64,000 nt of DNA. It comes from Ligula intestinalis. Its lineage: Eukaryota; Platyhelminthes; Cestoda; Diphyllobothriidea; Diphyllobothriidae. The position numbers and the translations under genes are program-made. The stretch lies in NCBI GenBank assembly GCA_036362985.1, contig JAYGXS010000006.1:16097972-16161971 (forward strand). Direction: 5' to 3'. Position 1 is the first letter of the stretch. Every line of letters starts with the position of its first letter. This document shows positions 1 through 10,539 of the stretch, piece by piece. The notes beneath the pieces are model-generated. The model was not told the DNA's origin and searched no databases. It saw only the letters and a list, made by a program, of their open reading frames with translations.

Positions 1-974
1 CTACTATCTTCCTAAGCAGTTTTTTTCTCTCGCACACTTTTTGAACATGGAGGCCCGTTGAACAATGTCTCCATTTTCACTGTAAGAGTTTTTTTTAACT
101 GCCATAATTTTTCGTTTTTAGTTCAAAATTACCTGCAAAACATTGCTAATGTTGCCCCAACAGGACAATTTCTGCTGACATTATTACGACTTTCTACGTC
201 TACTTGCACATATTGTCAAATTATTTTTGAATTTTTATGCTTTCGAAATAACTTTGTATAGATAGCGCCGTACCGGCGCTGAAAAATATAAATTACAAAT
301 TCCAAAGTGTAGGGTATGAAATATAAGAGGAGACTGTAAAGAAAAATTTAGTGGGACTTGAGATGAACAAGTATTATGTAACTAGATTGGCCACCCTCAT
401 TACGTTCTGTCCCACCAGATCGCAGTCCACTTCTTTTGGCATTTAGCTGCACACTGAACAATCAGCATCCATCCGCGTTGAGAGTGTTACTCACAATCAG
501 TTCTAGGTCATGTTGGCGAGGTGAGTCAGCAATCTGTTTTTCCTCCGATTGCGCTTCCTTGAACAAGTTACCTCGTAATGGCGGTTTGGGTTAAGTAAGA
601 TACCTTAGAAGTATTGCTCATTCTGCAATATTGGCTGATGATTGTAGAGACTTGGCAAAATTTCTGATTCGCAACCCTTGAGGTGTCGTGCTTGTCAGCA
701 ATTTAATCGAGATTTCGAAGGTGAATTTGAGGGTAGATGCGTGTATAATTCTCTCATCAGAGGCACACTGACGTGCTTGGGGTGAGGTGGGGTCATTAAA
801 CATAAACTTTAGTTCCTTAAACAGATAGCATGGTCAACAAAGACAAGAGAGAATGTAATGACTATTTATGGTTCATTAGGCGTCAGCACTCAGTCATACG
901 CAACCCTAAATGATGACCCACACATGGTTATTGAAGGTTCATCAACGAGCGTCAATATCACCCGCTCTAAACCG

Positions 975-1250
975 GAAAGTCAACGGGTCAGTGGCTCAAT
1001 GGTTAGAACGTTAGACCTCTAATCAAAAGGTCGTGTTTTCGAGCTTCGGGTGGGGCAGCACTTGCAGCTGGATATAACTGACTAGTGACAGCTGGGTCAA
1101 AAATGTTCAAATCAGACTTCGTTTACTTTGCCGGTAATGATATCTGCCTAGACTACTAGCCGCTGTGGGCTGCTGGCGGAGCTCGATAATGAGCCCCAAA
1201 ACAGAGTGGGACGAGTGAGTTCTGTTAGCGATCGGTGAACTTTCATCAGC
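975..1250 (+). repeat. tRNA-derived SINE (family A), forward copy
   Basis: A tRNA-like head starts near 985 with an A-box-like GTGGCTCAATGG and a degraded B-box (GGTCGTGTTTTCGAGC) about 45 bases later. The body shares long stretches with an inverted copy at 60058-60350, including the words GGACGAGTGAGTTC and AGCGATC near the 3' end. Two copies in opposite orientation with the same head and body are what a SINE family looks like. Promoter activity is inference; the B-box is poor in this copy. Confidence 0.6.
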
Positions 1251-2030
1251 GAGTGTTTTCATAGGTTTCTTCGTGGGGGAAGGTGATATGCAAATGGACA
1301 GGATGAAGAGGCTGTGTCACCAATAGCAAATAATTTGTCCGGGTGCATACGTTTTGGGAGCATGTAAGGAGCTGTGGATGTGGAGGTTGGAACCAGCCGA
1401 GCTGAGCAGCAGCGTGGATTCTTGGACGAGCATGAATCGAAACCTGTTCTGGTGAGCCCAGAGACAATGCTCTGCGCGGGTTTGTAACGAATGCAGCCGT
1501 CGCCCTTACTATGGCGACTTCTCTGAGGTTCCAGCACTGCCTTTGAGGCAGCGTGGAGCGGATCAGCGCTGGCATCGAAATCACCAAGGCCAATCCGTTT
1601 CTTTCGCGTTTGATACAGCCGGAAGGAGGGTGTACAGTTCCCCATAGAATTTTGTCTTCGCCTCCTCAAATCTGGTCTTTGGGGTGTGGGGGCCGTAGGC
1701 ACTGACGATAGCGACGGATTTGTTGTCGCAAAGATGCAAGTGCAAGGTCGTATAGTGGGTTTGATGTTCTGCAGCGGACAATGGGGTGCCAAGGGGGACG
1801 CCAGCGTGTGTCACTTGCTTTCGGCTGCCGTTTCAGAAACTATATCCGGCGCCCACTTCTTTCAGTTGCCCCTGTTTGACGAAGCCGGTCCAGGCGAAAG
1901 CACAGATGTCCACTCAGGAAGGCGTCGGCTCTCGGGAACCTTACATAGTCCCCTTTCCGGTCGGTTGTCTCAAATGCACACAACCGCCAGGCTGTCAGAG
2001 TCAATTGACTCACTATAACGCCTTGCAAAC
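1245..2030 (-). mobile_element. APE-type LINE, endonuclease-domain fragment (decayed)
   Basis: Read on the minus strand, pieces in shifting frames match the apurinic-endonuclease-like domain of a non-LTR retrotransposon. Around 1910-1850 it reads DICAFAWTGFVKQGQLKEVG, the counterpart of the usual 'DIAALSETR...QGQLEEVGAGY' block. Around 1735-1690 comes DNKSVAIVSAYGPHTPK, then FYGELYTLL. Stop codons and frameshifts break the frame several times and no reverse transcriptase follows, so this is a dead fragment. The family identification rests on remembered motif order, not a search. Confidence 0.65.
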
Positions 2031-2234
2031 TTGACGTGGGACGAAGCGGATGCGGCAAGGGTTATTGTTTGTTTGCTTGTTACGATCTTGTGCATCAGCA
2101 ATGCAAGAGCACCATTCTTAGCCCAGTCATCTGTGAGGTTTTTTGCAGTGCTACCTCTAACTAGAGGCTGTTTAGACATCCAAGAGTACCACCGAACTCC
2201 ATTGCGGGTCACAGATTCGTTTAGTGGAGAAGGG

Positions 2235-3400
2235 ACCAGTTAACCCCCGAATGCCTACGGGATTGCGTGTCACCTTTTAAGTAGAAGTTTTTAAAAGTGC
2301 GGGAGGGCGGATTGAGGAGGAAAATGAGGAAGGGCAAAATTACCGGGTGTGAGGACACATACAATGCCGAATACCCCCATTTCCTGCTGGTCCAGCATCA
2401 CTAATGGATGCGGGAGCACCTCTTATCTCCTCTCATGGAATTGATGCAACATTTGGTACTGTAAATCACGGCGAAATCCAGAAATTTATACTACACATTA
2501 GCTTGGCTTGAGTGATTCAAACACTCGCCGCGTTAGCTACACGATGGGACGATGGCTCGCACAAATTTTATTAATTTTACTATTCGAAACACTCTATGAG
2601 CTTGGCAAATGAGAAGAAGACAGGTAACAGTCTATTATAGGTACCACCACGGAAACCAAAATGCCCAGAATTCTGTAAGAGGAAACCGCTGGCAATAGTA
2701 CTTTAATTTAATAATTAATTTACTTGATCACTTGTTATTATTTAATTTGCTTTATTTTTTCCATTATTGTGCGTTTTTCCGTTTAATCATATTAGCTTTT
2801 TATCATAATTATATCAGTCTTTTTATGTTTTTGTTTGATATATTTCTTTAAATTTCTCTCCTGCACCTACGTAATGGCCCACCCGCATAAACCCTATTAC
2901 CACGAATCTTGTATTACAGAATTCTGGGGTTTTGCTGTCCGCGGTGATCCCTATAATAGTCTGTTACCAGAAGACGAACTGAATCCGCATCCGTTCACAG
3001 TGCGGACAGCTGCTGGACTCCTCCTCCACCACCTACTTCGTCCTTTGCTTAATAATGCACGGAGGCATAGTTTATAGCCTTTAACGATCAGGATACTACT
3101 TGGCGTTCGGTTTTCGTATCTCCTGATTTCCTGGTGCCACTAAACTTTTTCAGAATAAGATGATCAAGAATTTTAAATGCAGTACCACCTATTGTCACTA
3201 TCACTGTGCGATCAATGGTCAACTATATTCAAAGCTTACGTGTGGGGCATGCTTGCCAAATATAAAACAAGCTCAGCGTTTGCAACCGAATCCATAAAAC
3301 ATAATTTGTCCCATTTTTTAAAATGTTTTTGGAGGTGTATGCCATCTTGCCACCTACGAAAACTCCCAGCTGTATTATAGCTGTCTTTCTGGCAGTTCAC
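2235..3400. other. Unassigned AT-rich stretch
   Basis: No supported gene. 2690-2830 is very A/T rich. Short open frames here have no recognisable motif or splice context. Confidence 0.5.
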
Positions 3401-3414
3401 TTTCCGCGAACCCT

Positions 3415-4235
3415 CGACTTTGAGGAATAGTGTTTTCTTTTCCACAGTAAGTTCGGTGGGTTTTATTTGTTTCACGACCATATTCCTTCTAATAAATCTC
3501 TCAGGGCACCCATTCTCGCGAAGTAGGCCCTGAATTTTGCTAAGCTCCTCCTCGATACTGGCTGCTGAGTGAATTTTTCTAACCGTTTGTACTAAGCTGC
3601 GGACTACGTTTCGCTTCTGTTGAAGGGGTACGAAACTGTTAACATTCGTGTACTCTCTGGACCAGGTTTTCTTTCGATAAGCGCAACTTCGGACGCTACC
3701 GTCAGGTCTGCGATCCAGGAGGACTTTCAAGAAGGGAAGAGAACCCGCCGTTTCCACCTCCAATGTGAATTTAATGGACGGATGTGCTTTGTTGACAGCA
3801 TTAAGAGTGCGTCTACATCGGTTTCGGTTGCAGCGATCGCGAGGATATAACCTACGTAGCAACCCTTGTGTTTTAATTTGTGGATCTGACCACTCAATAA
3901 AAATTTCTTCAGCTTGCCCATGAACATGTCGGCTAGACGATGTCCGAGAGGCGAGCTCATAGCAATGCCGTCTATTTCTTTGTATAACTGACTGTCAAAA
4001 AGGAACTGCACATTTAGGGTGCATCTTAGTAATAGATACTTCAGGGTATTTATTGAATTTCCTATTTCAAGTTAATTTGTCAATAGGTATTCGTAAATGT
4101 AATCAACCGTCTCGGTAACCGGGACTTTTGTAAAAAGCGATGAGACGTCTAGAGAGAGAGCATTATCATGCCGCTTACGTTCACGTCTTTGCCGTCGTCG
4201 ATAAATTCGAACGTTTCTCGCTAGCTACTTGGGGC
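3415..4235 (-). mobile_element. Penelope-like element, decayed reverse transcriptase fragment
   Basis: The minus strand carries the central and C-terminal reverse transcriptase of a PLE. From about 4235 it reads an FEFIDDG-like block, then LSLDVSSLFTKVPV, then QFLFDSQLYKEIDGIAMSSPLG. The catalytic box expected as YVDDI is YVGYI here, so a catalytic aspartate is lost. A frameshift near 3840-3860 moves the reading into HPSIKFTLEVETAGSLPFL, then RKKTWSREYTN and NSFVPLQQKRNVV. Homology stops near 3415 before the GIY-YIG domain. There is an in-frame stop in the 4080 region. This is an inactive copy truncated at both ends. Confidence 0.85.
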
Positions 4236-4239
4236 CAGC

Positions 4240-4690
4240 TGATGCTGTAAAGGTATGAGTTTCTGTGCTTACCACTCCGATCTTCCAGAATAATTCATGA
4301 CACCAGGTCCACGTGGGTAAGGGAGAGAGGGCAGTAGATGTGGTGCACGTCTACTCTCTCTGTAATCTAAATCACATGCAACTACCACGCTTGCTTCTAG
4401 CCTACTGTGAAGCAGGCCATGGAAATTGCGGAACTCGACGGTCAAATGCTACTACTTGAACTATGCTCACTCACTGCTCTCTGAATTCCATAAGTCTCCG
4501 GCGAACCTACCAATCTAACGCATGCGTTGTCAGGTTCACATAGTTAGGAACTGACCCAACCGACTCGCTCATATGCTGCTCTCGCAACTCACTCTCAGGT
4601 CACACTACGGATCCGCCCACTTAAAATGCATGTGATGGCATGCAGGGTTAGGAAGCTAACCCGCCAGTCAGATGAGTCAGAAAGCCAGTA
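4240..4690 (+). repeat. Mixed repeat sequence with a family C repeat piece
   Basis: 4300-4400 contains GGGAGAGAGGGCAGTAGATG followed by a CACGTCTACT word and CACATGCAACTACC. These match the order of words in the other family C copies at 47.8-48.1 and 49.7-50.0 kb. The rest is unassigned and has no gene. Confidence 0.4.
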
Positions 4691-6143
4691 GAGCTGCTAC
4701 CAAGTCAAGTCAAGTTTATTAAAGGAAATAAAAGCAAATGCCTTTGAACTCCCTATTGGCACATTGTATTGAATAAATGCATCGGCACAGCCGAACATTT
4801 CAAAGAAGTCGTTTACATAATTGTAGGCGACTACTCGTTTGTTTCAAGTAATACTATCACATATGATAATGTCTGCTAACACGAACCAGCAGTGTAACTG
4901 AACGAGAAGAGCAGACATCTACCTCCAAAGGGGAGACCACAAGGGGAGACCTCCGAGGAGACCACAAAGTCACGAGAACGTCCCCAAGAACCGGAGATGC
5001 GACCATTATACGTCCTTGCTGTGATAAGAGCAGGGGAACCCACCCCGTTTTCAGCAGTGGATACGATAAAGAGCGTGACTGGGCCACGTAGCCTAGGACC
5101 ATAGGTGCGGTTGATGCGACTGCAGACGCGATCAGTGCAGTTCGCATAGTGAGAAGAGAAGTTTGATATGGCAAGGTACGGTGAAAACATATTTTGATTA
5201 AATAATAGTAATACAACTTCAAAATTACTTTAAGTATATATTTATAGCATTTAAACGATCGTTCAGTGTTTTGTTTAGGAGAACTCAGTTGCCGTGGTGG
5301 TCAAACTTTGTCTTAAAGATGTCCACGGATGGGGACATTACAATGTCCGCAGGGAGGGCGTTCCATGCCTGAATTAAACTCTTAGAGAAAAATAATTTTC
5401 TGGGGTCAAGTCTTGCCCCAGTCACACGTAATTTTAGAGGGTGTCCTCGCAGCCTAGAGGTGGTGGCCTGCTCATAGAAGTCATTTCTTTCGAGGCAAAA
5501 ATCCTGACTGCGCAGCATGCGAAATGCCTGGATTAGGTCACCGCGTAGCTGCCTGTAATCTAGAGGAAACGAGTCAACATTTACCAATCGGGTCTCATAA
5601 GGGAGGTTCCATTGGCCTCGTACTAATTTTGCTGCGTGTCTTTGTACCCTTTCAAGGGTTTTTTCGGTCTTTGGCTGTTTACGGTCTCCAGGCTTGGATG
5701 GCAAATTCCAGTTGGGGTCGCATGAAAGTGCCAAAGACCTTGCTAAAGACTACTTTATCAAACTTAGCAAAGGTGCGCTTGATTAGACGAAAGCTGGACA
5801 TTGCGGATTTGGCCACCTTTAAGCAGTGGACTGATGGCTTTAGTGAAGGCGTGAACCACACCTCTAGGTCCTTCTGAGCCTCTACCTCTGGCAGCGGCGT
5901 GCGATTAAGGTAATACACCCTCCGTGGTGCAGTTCTGGTTCTACTGAATCGCATTACGTTGCATTTGGCCACATTGAATAGCATGAGCTAAAGGTTCGAC
6001 CATTGCTCCAGTCGATGCAAATTTGCCTGGAGATTTAAGTCATTGTTTTCGTTGCGTATGACCTTCCAAAATTTTAGGTCATCAGCAAATATAACGATTT
6101 CGCAGTCTATTCCGCTTGTGTAGGTATCAATATATATATATAT

Positions 6144-7116
6144 TCACTCAGAGAGAATATATATTCGATCAGCAGTGACAGCAAGTGACAGGTGGCGAGG
6201 CGCTGATGAACTGCAGTTCGATGAAGTGTTTATGACCCATCTGATAGACACCAGTGGTGGACCAACTGCGCCGTCTGTAAGTGCGTTTGTTTGTGTTGTC
6301 CGACCAGCTGGTGTTCAGGGTTATGCTTGGCTGATGAAGGCTAAAAAGCCCGAAACAGTTCTGTATCAAGTTACCCCCAGATGCTCTCATACCCCACTTA
6401 CTGCTATTATGACTTAGCCGGCATCGGCCTGGCAGGCGGTCACCCGTTGGGGACCTCTGACCACCATATGAACTTTGTTTAGTTCGGAAGCCTATACGAT
6501 CGGTGTTCGCACATTCCTGAGTGAATATATACCCAATCAGCAGTGACAGCAAATGGCAGGTGGCGAGGCGCTGATGAACTGCGTTTCGATGAAGTGTTTA
6601 TGTACCATCATTAAGACACCAGTAGTGGACCAACTGCGCCTTCTGTGAGTGCGTTTGTTTTTTTTGTCTGACCAGTTGCTGTTTAGGATAATGTTTGGCT
6701 GATGGAGGCTAATAAGCCCGAATGAGTTCTGTATCATGTTACCCCTAAATGTCGTCATATCCCCCTTACTGCTATTATGACGTGGCCATAATCGGCCTGG
6801 CAGGCGGTCACCCGTTGGGGACCTCTGACCACCACATGAACTTTGTTTAGCTCGGAAGCCTATTCGATCGGTGTTCGCACATTCCTGAGTGAATATATAC
6901 CCGATCAGCAGTGACAGCAAATGGCAGGTGGCGAGGCGCTGATGAACTGCGGTTCGATGAAGTGCTTTTGACCCATCTGATAGACTCCAGTGGTGGACTA
7001 ACTGCGCCATCTGAAAGTGCGTTTGTTTGTGTTGTCCGATCAGCTGGTGTTCAGGGTAATGCTTGGCTGATGAAGGCTAATAAGCCCCCCAGATACTCTC
7101 ATACCCCACTTACTGC
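6144..7116 (+). mobile_element. Retrozyme-like tandem repeat, 368-bp units, nested in a LINE
   Basis: The word AGCAGTGACA recurs at 6171, 6539 and 6907, giving two successive periods of exactly 368 bases. The array holds about 2.6 units. The third ends abruptly at TACTGC before a TA run at 7117-7128; a matching TA run lies at 6130-6143. Both runs sit where the host LINE should encode contiguous reverse transcriptase, so they look like a duplicated target. Unit 1 has an intact hammerhead core (separate entry). Unit 2 has core mutations. Unit 3 has lost about 22 bases including GAAA. Tandem hammerhead monomers of this length resemble the non-autonomous retrozymes known from plants and animals; mobilisation by a PLE is inference. 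Confidence 0.75.
6318..6376 (+). ncRNA. Type I hammerhead ribozyme (predicted)
   Basis: The core is CTGATGA at 6331-6337 and GAAA at 6352-6355. Stem II is GGCT (6339-6342) with AGCC (6347-6350), loop AAAA. Stem III is ACAG (6355-6358) with CTGT (6361-6364), loop TT. The cleavage position is A6365, in the context GTA. Stem I pairs GCTTGG (6325-6330) with TCAAGT (6366-6371), then an internal loop (TTAT/TA) and GGG/CCC. The one departure from consensus is an A-C apposition at the base of stem II (6338 and 6351), where G-C is usual and which could weaken cleavage. The fold was derived by hand. Confidence 0.75.
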
Positions 7117-7569
7117 TATATATATATAAAGAAGAAGAAAGGACCAATAACGGAACCCTGGGGAACCTTGCTCTCAACCTCTACCTTCGCCTACCGCTGT
7201 TGGCCAAGACGTACCGTCTGGGTACGACCAGTCAAGAAGTTTTCGATCTACTGCAAAAGGTTTCCCTTACCCCTATATGGCTGAGCTTTATAGGAGATGT
7301 TGAGGAGGCACAGTGTTAAACGCCTTCTTGAAGTCTACGAAGACTGTATGCACCTTTTTCCTTTCATAGAGCGCTCATGTCCATTGTTCTAGACAAAAGA
7401 GCAGATTGGTCAAGCAGGAATCCATGCTGCTTGTCATAAAGAAGTTGATATTGCTCCAAAGGTGCATCAGCTTGCGTTTGACTATGCATTTCATGAGTTT
7501 GCAGGATACTGAGGTGAGGCTGACCGGTCTGTTGTTATTTGCGGTCGTCCACCTTGGTCACACTATCTG

Positions 7570-9550
7570 ATTGGTTCAATTGCCAGCCGATCTTTCAAAT
7601 GCTTGTATACGCCTGACTCGCCTTTATGAAGTACACCGTTAGCATACTGCAATACACTCTTATTCTTGTTGTCGAGTTCTCCTTTGAGGATTTAATCGAG
7701 GCGTTGTTGGATGATGAACATTGGGGCTTTTGGCAAGGTTATAACACTAGGCCTTTTTCGGTTGACCAGTGGGCGTTACTCTACACCCACTTCCAAGTTG
7801 CATTTTTGTATACACCACAATCGATGATTTCTCTGGAAGTTTGCAATCAGTTGTTTGGCTTTCAGCAGCGTTTTAACCGGAACAACGTGGTTTGCGAACG
7901 GTTATATCTGCATTTTGGATAAGATTTAGCCTCCACTGTCTCTAGTGGTATTGCGCGGTTGACACCCATCAAAACGTTTATGATTTACTTCTTCCTTTGT
8001 ATTATCATGTTACATTTGTGAGCAAATTGGGTGGAAAGCAGGTTAATATCAACTGGAACCTATTGGGTGGAAAATTATAAGGATAATTTCAAGTAGACCA
8101 CTTAAATGAGCAAACCGTGTTCTTGACGCATTGATATCAGAGCCGTCGATCTGTATGTTTTTGCATAATAACGTTCGACGATCAAGGAGCACTACTCAAA
8201 AAGGTGTAAAGGACCAGAAACAGGCAGTGCAGTCTCGCTGTTAATTGTCGGCAATAGCTCTTTGTTATGGATTGCTACTCGCCTCTTTATCACATGCATG
8301 TGCTGCAAATCAAAGGTTCAGGGAAAACGGAAGCTCTCAAAGTAGCAAACGCGAACGGATTCCTTTTGTCGGTATAACTCAGTTCCTGTTCTGGCGACAC
8401 CGTAGCGCCTATAAATATTTTGATTTTTAATGTTTACCTGCAGATAAACCTGACTCAGACGTGCGAACATACATCGTATACATCGCGCGGACAGCCAAAC
8501 GCCAACGACTGGCTTGTGGGTTCTTTGAACAAATGTTCTCTCCGCTTTTTGGGCTGCTTGTACTACCAGTGTCACAGTCAAATCTATCCTAAAAAGTCTG
8601 GCTCACTGCCTTTGTTGGTCGTTGCGCTTCAACAAACGCGCATTTTCCGTTTAATTCGAGAAAGAAGGAAAAAACATATCTCCAGCGTCAATAACTGTAG
8701 TTTTCAAAACATGTTGAAAATGACTTCACAAATTATGTTAAGAGACATGCTCGTCCAATTTTTATTAAGAATTCAATCTAGAATCCCACGCGTTGGACCA
8801 CCTAGCCTTCAATGACCAATGAATCCGGATTCGAATCCCATGCTATTCTAACCTGGGATTAGGTACGGCTGATTAACTACGGCCAATAAGCACTTCTGCT
8901 CTGTTCATAGTACAGATCGCTTTGTGGCTTAGGAACTTTACTTTCGGTAGGTTGAACATTGCCTAATAGACTGGAGTATGTGAAAAAAGGAACTTTCCAA
9001 GATGATCTAGCGCAAACGGTCGTTTCGATCAGTGCTAAGTTACAGTAGGTGAGCTTACTCATGTAAAGCCATGATCGAAATTGGAGTTTGTAGTTCAGCA
9101 TATACCTGGCCTCATCATGCCGATTTTTTGAGTGGATTTGATGCCCAGAAAACCTTTTACTTAAGAAAACGGCATGTTTGGTTAAGTTTATTTAAGGAAA
9201 ACAGGCAGAATTTAGGCGCAATCAGAAATGGCCGGATATCGAAGACATTTTTCATGCCATTTCGTATGACAGAACAAACTCTTTTGTTTTTATGTGTTGC
9301 GCAATCAAAGAAAATTAATATAAGCAAAAAAATCTTGAGGTATATCCCTTCGGGAACAGAAAAATGGAATATTAAGTCAATGAAAATCAGGTGAAAATAA
9401 ATGGTTAGAAGTTTAATCTACTTCTCAGAACAGCACGCGACCGGTGGTTTTGGGGCTTATACGGGTAGGGCATAGCAGTGGAAAGAAGAAATATTAAAAA
9501 GGGAGAGCGTACGAAAAGGATAATGACAGAAGGTCAAAATGTGTGTCTAG
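7570..9550. other. Unassigned intergenic or intronic stretch
   Basis: No supported gene. Open frames at 7626-7922, 8420-8815 and 9071-9394 show no domain or splice context I recognise. Around 8790-8850 a tRNA-like B-box word (GGATTCGAATCCC) may mark another SINE head, but no convincing A-box precedes it. Confidence 0.4.
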
Positions 9551-9559
9551 ACGGACCGG

Positions 9560-10530
9560 CGGCTAAGACAGGTGATAAAATGTGCGCGGTTGAATTGGGG
9601 ACTTGTCCGTCTCTGTGGGACCCATTTCCGAGGCCAGTGATAAACCGTGTGCCGTCGTGTTAGCGAATTTCGCTCATGGTAAATGCGGTGCCGTTTCTTT
9701 TGTGCGCACAGTCCCGGTCTGCATAGCCTGATGGCAGCGGTTTCTGCTGTAGCCAACAGATGCTGTCCAAGTGATTTTGTTTAGCTGGAGGGTACCTTGT
9801 AGGCCACTCGTAAAGCCTGTGGTTTGAGTCTACCATGTGCGCTAAAATAGAATTATTTATGCCCTTTATTTGGCCCTTCTCTAACCATGCGCGAAGGTGT
9901 TCTCGTACTCTTTTGGACAGACACCGACTCGTGTGACCAATATATTCTGCCTCCGCAGGAGCAGCTGAATGAGTAGATGCACATAGACGGGGTCTGGGCT
10001 GTCAGTTTCTCCTCTATCTCTCCGTATGGTATGGACATAGCTGAGCACAGTATATAGGCAGTGGCTGCTGGAAAGGTTTTCAATAAAACTTGGCACAGAC
10101 GCCTTCTAAGGAGTTCGCTTGGCACGTCCCCTTGAAACTGAAGAAGATTTGTTGCTTTTCTGCTGTTAGTACCGAAGGCTTTGGCAGTCTTTCAACTATT
10201 TTTTGGCAATAAATGGAATAGGATACCCATTTGGTCTAAAAATGCCTTCTGCTATCTTAAGCTCTTCTTCGATGCTGTCGGTAGAGTAAATCCTTCTAGC
10301 CCCTTATGTCAAACATCTTACTAAATTACGTTTGAACTTTAACGGCACGAAACTAGCAAAATGGTAATATTGCCCGAACCACGTCTTCTTACGATAAAAC
10401 TGACGCTGGATACCCCCGTCAGACCTTTTGCTCAAAAGTACATCGAGAAATAGGAGTGTTCTGAACTGTTCTTTTCAAATGTAAATTTTACGGATGGGTG
10501 TGCCTGATCTGGGGTATACAGTACAGCTGG
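9560..10530 (-). mobile_element. Penelope-like element, decayed RT and GIY-YIG fragment
   Basis: On the minus strand, in shifting frames: a HPSVKFTFEKN block near 10500, RKKTWFGQYYHFASFVP near 10390, a RRIYSTDSIEEELK block near 10290, then SELLRRRLCQVLLKTFPAA and the GIY-YIG start MCIYSFSCSCG (10000-9960). The following RIYWSHES is a frameshifted form of the usual GYIGHTS. The C-terminus has SILAHMVDSNHR near 9840 and LATAETAAIRL near 9750. At least one stop lies in the RT part. The element is dead and lacks the RT catalytic half. Confidence 0.8.
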
Positions 10531-10539
10531 AATGTTGGT

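Larger units (their letters stand above)
4697..7567 (-). mobile_element. CR1-like LINE, 5'-truncated, split by a nested insertion
   Basis: On the minus strand, in order: a block reading NNRPVSLTSVSCKLMK near 7545-7490, the catalytic VFVDFKKAFNTVP box near 7345-7310, a PQGSVIGP box near 7145, then (after a foreign insert) FADDLKFW near 6080, KDLEVWF near 5880, and the C-terminal block RVQRHAAKLVRG with LPYETRL and LDYRQLRGDLIQAF, ending at a stop at 5285. A 3' UTR follows and ends at 4697-4712 in a short tandem (ACTTG) tail, typical of CR1-type elements. Several stops and frameshifts lie in the 5' half, so it is inactive. The family call is by motif recognition. Confidence 0.85.

Noticed and set aside
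4857..5222. Overlapping minus-strand open frames of 121 and 104 codons
   Set aside because: They lie between the stop of the CR1-like LINE at 5285 and its (ACTTG) tail at 4697, so they are 3' UTR of that element.
7626..7922. 98-codon forward frame downstream of the LINE
   Set aside because: No motif, no homology to the adjacent LINE and no splice signals; treated as a chance frame.
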